From NCBI GenBank assembly GCA_017657125.1, contig JAGFNX010000007.1, positions 1-64,000 of the forward strand: 64,000 nt of DNA, given 5' to 3'. Shown here one piece after another: positions 54,813 through 64,000 of this stretch. This stretch comes from Scopulariopsis brevicaulis. Its lineage: Eukaryota > Ascomycota > Sordariomycetes > Microascales > Microascaceae. Every line of letters starts with the position of its first letter. Position 1 is the stretch's first letter. The notes under the pieces were generated by a model, which was given only the letters and a program-made list of their open reading frames with translations, did not search any database and was not told the DNA's origin. Both the position numbers and the translations under genes were made by a program.

Positions 54813-55803
54813 CTATTTCCAGAAGACCTTCCCTTCCATCAACCTCCTCGCGGTCCTGAACACACTCGCCCGGCTAAGATGGCCCTCCCCGTTAAATTCG
54901 GCAGCCACTGTTAACTGCCCGCTGGCGTGGCCAATTATCAGACCCGTCTCCTCTTCATCCGTAGCCTTGACTACGTTCTCAAAGACGGTACTCCCCGGGA
55001 TCTTGGATGCCGCGGCCACGGCCAGCGCAACGGTGATGGGAATGGCCTTGTGCGGCTGGCCGACGGACATGGCGCGGACAACCACGTGGGCCGACGACGA
55101 CGATTGCGGCGCAGAGACGAAGCCGATCTTGGGTACGCTGCCGGGCACGTCGTCCACAGTCTTTGAGAGGCCCATCTTAACGGCGGCCAGCCGCCGGATC
55201 CTCTCCAGCTTACTGAGCAGGTTCGCATCAGCGTCGATCTCGGCCGGGGAGACGGTCCCCGCAACGCCGAGGTCTGACGCTAGGACAAAGCAACACGGGT
55301 TCGCGGCGTCGATGATCGTGGAGCGCACGCCGTCAAGCTTGTCTACGGCGTTTCCTGTTGGTAGAAGCTTGCCCGTTCGGGAGCCGGCGGGGTCGATGAA
55401 GTCGAGCTGGAGGCGCGCTGCCGTGCCGCTCACGCCGTCAATGCTGAAGTCGCCGGATGCGGCGGCCTCGCCGTCAATTACGGGGAACTTGGCGTGGATC
55501 AGCTTGCTCGTGTTGGTATTGCGGATGCGGACCGTGGCCATGTCGACGCCATCATCGCCTTTGCTGAGCACAGGCCGCACCATCTTCGCGTCCACGGCGT
55601 AGGGGCATATAGCTGCAATGAAAAGAGACGTCCCGTGACCGCAGACCAACTAGATACAAGCGTCAGGTGCGGTCGTGTGGGTCTTCTTAGGTGACTTTAC
55701 ATACCTCTCCAGTGCTGTCCGCCTTGAAGTTGATTCCGCATGTGTCGGAGGCGCCCCAATACCACCAGCCTTCGAGAAAGAGAGCACGTGGCGTTGCCGC
55801 CAT
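54813..55803 (-). CDS. PrpF-like isomerase (aconitate isomerase family), short N-terminus
   Basis: A 311-aa protein with exons in coding order 55803-55705 and 55649-54813 (intron GTATGT...TAG). The main body matches the PrpF/DUF453 family: RTGKLLPTGNAVDKLDGV, DAANPCCFVLASDLG, then LLSKLERIRRLAAVKMGL, and the late HASGQLTVAAEF. The family's fold is a diaminopimelate-epimerase-like double domain that moves the double bond of aconitate-type acids. The usual N-terminal RGGTSKG segment is absent; the short exon 1 encodes RALFLEGWWYW instead. The catalytic-Cys region reads LVCGHGTSLF, retaining a Cys. The protein is 40 or more residues shorter than typical. It is either a divergent subfamily or a truncated gene; I see no missing exon upstream. 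Confidence 0.8.
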
Positions 55804-56623
55804 TATGACCCGATTGCCGGGTAGTTGTCGAGTCTGTGCGGTTATCCTAGGTAACAGCTACATGCTGTGAGATAAGGAAAGACGTATTGACAGTGACGGT
55901 AGAAGGAAACAGCTGCCAGTTCAAAATGGGTGAGAATTGGTTTGTCGACGCGAAATATCCACATTAGGATTGAGGTGTAGTGTTTGCGTAGACGTGAAAG
56001 TCCTAATAATTCGGTCAGCGCAATTGAATTGTCACTTTATTAGATGTGTACATATTGCCGGGATTCCAGTTCCTATTCCGCACCAATTATAAAGCAAGCT
56101 GAGGTGTCAGTCTATGTTTCGCAGGTGAACCTTGAATATAAGCTTAGCTATGTGGAAAGGCGCAATGCCAACGCCTAAACAGGGCTCGCTCTTCCGACAT
56201 GGTCCGCCACCCCAGCCCCGAGGATGAGTCCTCTTACTACGAAAAAGCAATAGGCGGGTAGCGACAAACTTAGGTATAGCGCTTATGACCCTTCTAAGCC
56301 GGCTACAGGCGGTTGTCTAGGCGTGGGATATCCGTAGTAATGTAAGCCTCAGACCCAAACCCGCAATTATCGCTTACCGTCATGCTCGCGATATGGGACG
56401 TGAGCCCGAGCTCTCTATGTATAGATCGTAGACGATATCGTGAGAACGCAATGATAGATGTATATATAAGTAGCCGCCGGCGACCAGTTCTATCTGTTCT
56501 TTTGCATCACTCATCCAGCAGTCCCATCACCCACACCTTCAAAGCCCAGTCTCTAAATCGCATACTCCTTTAATCTTTTCACCTGGGTTCTCAATTGATC
56601 CAGAGAACGAGCACAAGAGAATC
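55804..56623. other. Divergent 5' region
   Basis: Lies between the PrpF-like gene (-) and the secreted protein gene (+). A TATATATAAG element at about 56461-56470 lies about 155 bp before the secreted protein start. No gene seen. Confidence 0.5.
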
Positions 56624-57424
56624 ATGCATTTCACCGCCACCCAGCTGTTGACCGTGGCCCTGGCCGGCTTCGCCGCAGCCGCGCCGTCTCGCTCGACCAA
56701 GCGCAACCGGGAGACTGTCATTGGCTATCGGACTGTTAACAAGGTACCGCACTTCAGTGCCTTCGGGTTCCAGTTCATGATGTAGATAAAAACATACTCA
56801 CACATTGGACACAGGTCGAAGCAAACGAGCTTAATGACTTTGAAACGTTTGTTGATATGGGTGGCTTCAGGGACGAGAGGGCCCAAACCGGCCTGGGGAA
56901 GTATCTGAGTCCCAGTCCTGGAGAGTGGGATGTTGGCTCGGACAACAGGTATGTGCTCATCACATAGGGCTGAGGGGGATCGTGACTAATGCGGAATCAG
57001 GTACTGCATTGTCTGGGCGGATGCGGATAAGTACAATTCCGTCACCAAGGTATGGATCCCGGAGGATCACTGGTGGCCGACCAGTGAGAAAGGCATGAAG
57101 GACTACATCAAGGGCCTCGACATTGAAGAGCGACTCTCGCTGCGTTACTCGGAAATTTCCGGCAAGTCGGGGCTGCTGCAGATGATGGTCCCTCTCGAAC
57201 TGTACGAGCAGTACGACAACGGCATCGGAATCAGGGTGAAGTGCTACGATTCTCTCGACGAGCTGAAGGGAGTTGAGGATGGGACGGTTGACTACAATCG
57301 GTCGGACATCCAGAACCGGAATGGTCCCGCTCACCCCACGCCCCCGGACCCGGAGCCTCCCGCCCCTGAGGCGCCCCCGCCGCCCCCGCCGCCCCCTGGC
57401 CCGCCGGGCCCTCCCCATGCTTGA
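56624..57424 (+). CDS. Secreted protein with proline-rich tail, possibly ADP-ribosyltransferase-like fold
   Basis: A 225-aa secreted protein. Exons 56624-56743, 56815-56948, 57001-57424. The signal peptide is MHFTATQLLTVALAGFAAAA. A possible basic processing site (STKR) follows. The domain from about residue 32 opens with VIGYRTV, has GLGKYLSPSPGEW, and after the second splice YCIVWADADKYN and KVWIPED, ending near residue 195. The last 25 residues are almost only Pro, Glu, Ala and Gly (PPPPPPPPGPPGPP). The YRTV start and YLSPSP segment loosely recall ADP-ribosyltransferase-like secreted proteins common in insect- and plant-associated fungi, but I cannot place a catalytic Glu with confidence. 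Treat enzymatic activity and any toxin role as open. Confidence 0.75.
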
Positions 57425-58525
57425 ATGGGTGTGTGAATGGAAGATGATCACCTATCCCACATCTCTTGCTCCGTGTTAAATAACACTTCTTGTCGACATG
57501 AGCAACTGCAGCTTAATAAGTCGGCTGGGAAGTTGTGGTCAAGCTTGAATCGGAAATTATTCTTTTGTTTGATTTTATGTTGTTTTCGTCCCACGGGGGT
57601 TGGACGCTAGAAGCTTGATAGCACTTATTCCTTACTGCGAGTCGTCCGTTATATATTGATTTTGAGCTTTATTCCTAGCAATATCAGTTCTTGTTCACTA
57701 CATCCTAAGTACGCTCGAGGCCAGAGCTTTTCAAATGACCTGTCACTGTTCTTGAATCATCTGACACTTGAAACGCCCATCGAGCGAGCCCCCTCTCGTC
57801 TGAGCAGCACCTGTTACTCCCAGCATGTTGATAATATCCACGCGCCGCGTGATTGTGAGCACAGGGGACGTTTAAGAGAGAAAATTCGAAATAGAGGATG
57901 TATACTCCATCTCTATTCTCAGTAATCCAAGCGGATGCTAACCAACCTCACTGCGGGGACTCTCGACATGTAAAACAACCCACCCGCAAGTTAGTCTCCA
58001 TTGAATTTCGGATCATGTGCCTCCATCCGCATGAAAGTCCAATAGTATGTCATATACATGTGCCGGCTCGTAGTAGGAGCAGTCTCCATTGCTTACCACT
58101 CTGCGACTATATAGATTGTCAAGATCTTGGTGGTGCATTCATGGAAAGCTTCTTGGACTGACCTTGGATCTGTGTTCAGCATTCAGCATTGTCCCCGCCA
58201 CCCCTGTCCAGTACCATGTGGCACAGTCTATGAAGTTCTAGACTATACCAGGTTCTTATATCATCAACGATATGCTTCTTTCACATGCCCACGTCGACAC
58301 GTACGATATTCATGTGCCATGTCGTTCGCGGGACAGTTTTCTTCTCGTTCAATATAAATTCAGTGGGACCTCTTGTAATTATTAAGATCTTAAGACTTGA
58401 AACATGTAAATAAATAAACAAACGTCAGAACCACCGCCCCTAAGGCAACGCCAGATATCTCAGAAAACTTATAAACATCCTTCCCTTTTGTGCAGGAAAT
58501 CAGGAAGACAAAGAAACAATCCAGA
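57425..58525. other. Convergent 3' spacer
   Basis: Lies between the 3' ends of the secreted protein gene and the NRPS. AT-rich in places. No supportable gene. Confidence 0.5.
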
Positions 58526-61500
58526 TCAACCAAGTCTCCTCATCACCATCCACACCCTCAGCCCACTACTCCAGATCAGCTCCTCAGAGCACCTCTGGAA
58601 CGCCCGCACAACCCTCCTCGCGCTAGCCTCGCTCAACGCGTCAGTCCAGTACGCGAAGCCCGCCTTGATCTGCGTTCCGCGCATGGTTGTCTTGTCTCCG
58701 TTGATGACTTGGACCCCGACACTCATATCGTACTCGTTCGGATCGCGGTAGCCGAGGACCTTTAGAGAGATGTGGCCGTCGTCGCTGTTGACTGGCTGCT
58801 TTGGCTTGGTCCTCTTGACAGCGAGGTTTGCGTTTTTCTTGTTTTCGTTGAGGCCTAGAGGCGTGACCTCCGCCTTCTTCATCCTCGGTGGTCCACGAGC
58901 AGCCTTGCGTTGTCCGGCTGTGTTCGCGCTGGCATCTACATACTGCAAACTCATGACAGAGTTGCAGAAGCTCATCCCACCCTTCGTCGCACCAGCCGCC
59001 TTCTCCTCCCCCTTCCGTATCTCCTCCAGGGCCTCGGCCAGCCCACCCTGGTGCTGCATAGCCTCCAGGACCTCCCTCTGCGTCCGCCGCAGCAACTCAC
59101 TCACTCCCATGCTGGGGTCAAGCTTGGACCTGCACAGGAGCATACTTGTCATCGGCCCCACCATGTCCTCAGCCCCGGAAATTGCCGCGTCGCGGTTCGC
59201 TGTCATGGACCCGAAGAGTGGTGCGTCCCCGGAGCGGGCGACGCACTGTCGTAGCACGAGGGCCCAGACAGTCTGGAAGAAGGTGGCCATTGTCACGCCA
59301 TGGAGCTGGCAGAACGAAGGAATGTCCGCTACGGCGGTGGGGCTGAGGTCGACCTCGAGCAGCCTGTGCTTGCCTCGTCGAGTGGGAATGGCAGAGAGTG
59401 CATGAGTTGAGCCAAGGAGGTTGCGCCAGTAGTCGACAGAGGCACGCGAGCTCTGCTTCTCGAGCCATGCAACGTAGTCTCCAAAGTAGGGACCCGTGCC
59501 TGGCTTGGCGTGTAGTCGCCCTCCGTACGCCTGGATAAGATCGCGGAATAAGATGGTAGTGGACATGCCATCGACCAGCGCGTGGCTGACCTCGAGCTTG
59601 CAGGCCGTTCTCATCCCGTCTGCAGTAACGAAGAGTGTGAACCTCTGATGGGGCCGAATGTCGGTGTTGCTGTCGATGTCGCAGTAGTTGTTCGACTTGT
59701 AGCTCTTGATGCGGCTGACGAGGTCGTCCTTGTTGGCGCAGATGATGACTGGGGTATCAGGGCGGTAGGATGAGAGGACTACTTGATCGTGGTAGCCAGG
59801 CCGGGAGGTACTGGGGACAAAAACGGTGCGCATGATCGCGTGGTGGTCGACCACCTTCTGCCATGCCTCTTGGACGGCATTGATGTTGACCCTACCCCTG
59901 AAAGGTGCATCTCGATTGGCGAGGATTTGCTGGGAAACCTCGACTTCGTAAAGGCCGGATCCTAGGCACTCTTCCTGGGCGGCAAGCATGTGCTGTTGAA
60001 GGGGAGTGCACGGGTGGATGTCATGCACATTGTTCATGGCAATGCCTCCATTCGTGAGAGCCCTTTCGAGCGTAGCCAGCTTGTCCGAATCCAAGGAAGG
60101 GAGAAGTGGAAAGTCGCTAACGGTCCTCTGCGAGCCCATGCACACCAGGGCCTCAGCAGCACTGATAATGGCGTCGCGAGTGGTAGAGATCCACTGGCGA
60201 ATCTTGTCCTGGTGGCGCATATGCTTGTTGTGTGCGAAGCTGATGCGGGCTTGGCCTTGGATAACGACCACGCTCACATCAATGAGGGCAAACCGCTCAA
60301 GTCTGTTATCGACTTGGCTCGCAGCGACCGACGTAGTGTCTAGGTCGACCTGGCTGAAGAATGCATCCTTTGTCTCGAGCTGCTGATACTTGCCCATGTA
60401 GTTGAAGAGTATCTCCATGCGGGAGTCCTTGCCAAACTCTTCGTTGCTGTGCTCGGAGAGGAAGTTGGAGCTGAATTCTGACACTCCGTTGCCGTAGACC
60501 TTGCGTCGCAAGTCCTTGGTCATTCGTACGGTGTCGACAAGCTTAGACCCAGTAGAGGCGAGGTGAACAGGGCTGATCGAGGTGAACCAGCCGACGGTAC
60601 CGTTGGCGTCAATTTCCGTCGACCATGACTCGCGACCGTGGCCCTCGCAGAAAACCGGGGGCATCTTCCTATCGGAGAAGGTTGACTGGAACGAGTGCAT
60701 AATTGCGGCCAGGATGATGTCTTCGGGATTGGTGTTGAGCGCCGCGTTGCTGGATCCGAAGAGCTTCTCCGTCATGGTCGCGTCCAGGGCAAAATCGCTC
60801 GTAGTGATGTCGCCGAATACGTTGGACTGTTCCTCCATTCCCCAGTACTCGAAATCAGCAGCTGGAGTCTTGTGTAGCAAGATCTCGTCGGCCTTGAGTG
60901 ACAAACAATGCTCCTGCTGGAGGCGCAGCCACGTCTGGAAGGAAAGCGGGGCCTCGCTGCTCAACTTGCCGGTCGTGAGAAGCTCGTGGAGGTCGTTCAA
61001 GATGATGCGCCAGGATACTAGATCGACAACAAGATGATGGGCGCTGAGGAAGAGCAATTGCTCGATGTTGCCACCCACCTCGAACAGGTGGACGGCAAGA
61101 AGGGGACCATTTTGAATGTCCATGTCGAGGTCGATCCGCTGCGCAAGAATCTGGGACACCTGCTCCCGCCCAGAAACCTCATCCACGCAGAAGTCGAAAG
61201 ATCCTTGGATGTCATCCGCGACGCTCTGGGACCATGTGCCGTCAGAGTCGCGGTGATATCTCGCGCGGAGCATCGAATGGCGAGACACGACGTTCTCGAC
61301 AGCCTGCTGCAGCCGCTCAGCTGTGACTGCTTGGTTGATCTTCAATATGAAGCTCTGGTTGAAATGTGTCGTTGACTGAGACATCTCAAAGAACAAGCTC
61401 TGAATTGGCGACAGGCCGAAGGAAACTCCAAAATCTTCCTTCTGGTGCGCAACCAGAGCCGCTCTGGCGGACTGCGCCTTGGCCGCAAGGGCTATCAGGC

Positions 61501-64000
61501 TCTTTGACTTGAGGATATCCTGTACGGTTAAATCAATTCCCTCAACACGCCCCTTACCACGCAGCTGCATGGCGGTGATTGAGTCGCCTCCCAAGCTCAA
61601 GAAAGACCGTCCGAGACTTGGGGCATCGAGGTTCAGGATCGAACCAACCAGGCGTTGCAGTACCTGCTCCTCGTGTGTCGATGGCTGAGTGGCGGCCTCC
61701 TTGTCGTCGGAGTCTTGGAGCAGAGACTGGTACAGCTGTTGGTCAATGTCCTCCAACCATTCATTGACGGTTTTCCTGTTGATCTTGCCGTTCATGTTCA
61801 GCGGGATGGCCTCTACACTGATCCATATGGAGGGAACCATGTAGCTGGGGAGGCTGTCTTCCAGCGTTTGTCGAATGGCGGAAAGGTCAACATCAATCGA
61901 CTCCTTATGGAACTTGTCGAGCGGCTGTAGTGGCATGGCGTTAGTGATGCCGCTGGCGCTTCTGCCGTTTCTGGAAGGCTCGGGAATGGTCTCGTAGCTC
62001 AGAGTGGCGACGAGCTTGTCCTTCAGGGGTCCCGCGCGGGGGATCCGAGCAACGGCATGGCGGACACCAGAATGGCTCAGAATGCGATGTTCCACCTCTC
62101 CCAGCTCGAGGCGTTGGCCATGAAGCTTCACCTGGTTGTCCTTCCTGCTGGCATAACGCAAAACGCCGTCTGCGTCATAGCGCGCCAGATCACCGGTCTT
62201 GTACATGCGGCGACGCCCCTTGTCACTGTTGGCATTACTCTTGGCCCAGATTGGATCTTGGATATAGGATGCTGTGGTCTTTTGCTTGTCGTTCAGATAG
62301 CCTCGTGACACTAAGGCGCCCTCGAGAACAATTTCCCCCACACACCCCACAGGGGCAAGCTTGTCGTGGTTTTCAGGCTCGCAGAGCCATAGGCGGCATC
62401 CCATTGTATTCCCAAGTCGCGCTGGGGTGGTGTCCAAGGTCGTGGGTGGTGTACCAGTCGCGTAGATAGTAGTTTCGGCAGGGCCCCAGATGAGGATGAG
62501 CTGGAGCTTGTCGGACCACGTTTTGATGTTATCCTCAGTCGGTGCCTCCCCACCAAGAACGAGGGTGCGGAGGGTAGGGACAGTGGCAGGATCGAGCATT
62601 TGGGCGACGGTGGGTGTCAAGAACATCCAGTCGGCATTGTACTTGGCGATGGCAGCGGCAAGGTCGTTGACGCGCTCCTCTTCGGAGGGGATGCAGATCG
62701 TTGCCCCACGCTGTAAGGTGGTGAAGATGTCGGCGCAGCTGATGTCGAAGGTATAGGCCGCAAACTGGAAGACTCTTGTTCCCGGGTGGACATTGAGTCC
62801 GACTCCGTGAGCCCTTGAGCTCGTGCATAGGTTTCGGTGCTCGACTACTATTCCCTTGGGTCGGCCAGTGCTTCCGGAGGTGAAGAGCACATACACTGCG
62901 CTCGAAGGCATGACTTTGGGCAGGTCTACCATCTCGCGGCTCATGGCATTGATACTCCCTGTATCCACGACGAGAGTCTCGATGACCCCCTCGAACAAAT
63001 TTTGCTGCTGTCGGGATACAATGACGAACTTTGCGTTGGCATCTTCCAGGATTTCCTGATGCCGGCTCGAGGGCTGCGTGATGCCGAGTTGGGCCACTGC
63101 TCCTCCGGCCTTGGCGACTCCGAGGGCAGCGACAATGGCCCACTTTGACTTTTCCAAGCAGACGGGGATAATGTCGTCCTGCCTGACACCCCTCGACACC
63201 AGAGACTTGGCGAGATTGGTGGATATGTCGTCAAGTTCTCGATATGTCATCTCGCCATCCCATCCTGAGATGGCAATGCTGTCGGGGCGGAGGGCGACTT
63301 GCTCGGAAAATACCTCATGCACCGTTGACTCGACGGTTTCCATGTCGTCCGTCTCCTGCCACGACTGGATCGTGGAGATGTCTTCAGGGCTGATTAGGTT
63401 AAGATCGTTGACAGCCATGTCGATGTCCACGGTGCAGAGTTGCTGGGCGACGTGACTGAGTTGGCGACATAGACTCTCCATCTGCCAGTCACTGAGGACG
63501 TCTTTGTCGTATCGAGCCTCCAGGGTGACAGTGTTGTGCTCCGCGAGGATGCACTCCATCACGACCGCATACTGATCAAAGAAGCCCTCGAGCAGTTTCT
63601 TGTCTTGAACCTCGGTGAGGAAGTCGGCCCGAGGTATCACGCCACCCTCTTGGATCTCGAAGAGATTGTTGAAGTTCAGCGAGTCATGGACGTCCGGGCC
63701 CAGACTCCTCAGGGATTGCAACCCGCGGTGTTGGAACGGGATCATGGCAGAGGAGCGCTCTTGGACGTTGCTCAAGAACTGCCTCACCGATTGCTGTCGA
63801 TCGAGGCGCACGCGGATGGGCACGGTGGCGAAACATGGTGCCATCATTTCCTCCACGCCGCTAACGGGAACATTGCGGCCGGAGAGTGTTTCCCCGTAGA
63901 CGATATCGTCGCTCTCTACGTATCTCGCGGTCTGCAGCACATAAGTTAGATGAAGAGCAACGTAAAAAAAAGCTCAAGAGGAACTTACAATCAGACTCCA
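58526..64000 (-). CDS. Non-ribosomal peptide synthetase, 3' part (C-A-T-E-C)
   Basis: Partial gene: the 5' part lies beyond the right edge. Exons in view, in coding order: 64000-63989 (WSLI), intron 63988-63932 (GTAAGT, CTAAC, CAG), then 63931-58526. The 1805 visible residues read: end of a condensation domain (ESDDIVYGETLSGR); adenylation domain (about 200-740) with FTSGSTGRPKG, WGPAETTIYAT, YKTGDLARYD and NGKINRKT; thiolation site FLSLGGDSITAMQL (about 780); epimerisation domain with HHLVVDLVSW (about 967), EGHGRE and FNYMGKY; and a terminal condensation domain with SHALVDGMST (about 1452). No thioesterase, reductase or final T follows, so release is likely by the terminal C domain, as in fungal cyclising synthetases. 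E before C implies a D-residue passed on. The first-helix A-domain residues read D, I, A. Product not predictable. Confidence 0.95.

Overview
This window is nuclear DNA of a filamentous ascomycete (Pezizomycotina). The evidence is short introns of about 45-155 nt with GTRNGT donors and CTAAC/CTGAC branch sites, Zn(II)2Cys6 regulators, a GPI-type cupredoxin, a GH3 beta-glucosidase and a large non-ribosomal peptide synthetase (NRPS). I cannot name the species. Base 2 is an N followed by 24 C, so base 1 looks like a contig end. No telomeric repeat is visible.

Layout. 0.8-8.5 kb: a full ABCB-type ABC transporter (+) and a large UDP-glycosyltransferase (-) converge tail to tail. 8.5-19 kb is gene-poor. 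It holds a small newly assembled gene whose product ends in a CaaX-like box, an intronless amino-acid permease (-), and a divergent pair of dead genes: a class III aminotransferase (-) and a Zn2Cys6 regulator (+). Two short tandem repeats also lie in this stretch. 19-28 kb: a seven-helix membrane protein, a PRISE-like SDR reductase with a rich promoter, a secreted SnoaL-like protein, a GPI-type cupredoxin, and a Zn2Cys6 regulator (-). 28.9-31.7 kb: a secreted GH3 beta-glucosidase (-), followed by about 2.5 kb without genes.

34-48.4 kb: a phosphoenolpyruvate-mutase/isocitrate-lyase family enzyme (-) divergent from an ACS-family MFS transporter (+), then a secreted M14-like carboxypeptidase, mannose-6-phosphate isomerase, an SDR, a small secreted protein and a second Zn2Cys6 regulator. 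48.7-54.7 kb: a two-domain CrcB/FEX fluoride exporter (-) divergent from a plasma-membrane H+-ATPase (+). 54.8-64 kb: a PrpF-like isomerase (-), a secreted protein with a proline-rich tail (+), and the 3' part of an NRPS (-) that runs off the right edge. Its visible order is C(partial)-A-T-E-C.

Most genes look like independent accessory functions: transport, secretion, carbon and redox metabolism. Plausible functional groups are the ABC transporter with the glycosyltransferase, the SDR with the SnoaL-like protein and perhaps the nearby regulator, and the fluoride exporter with the proton pump. All exon structures were spliced by hand. Each proposed model closes in frame and restores conserved family motifs across the junctions, but none has transcript support here.
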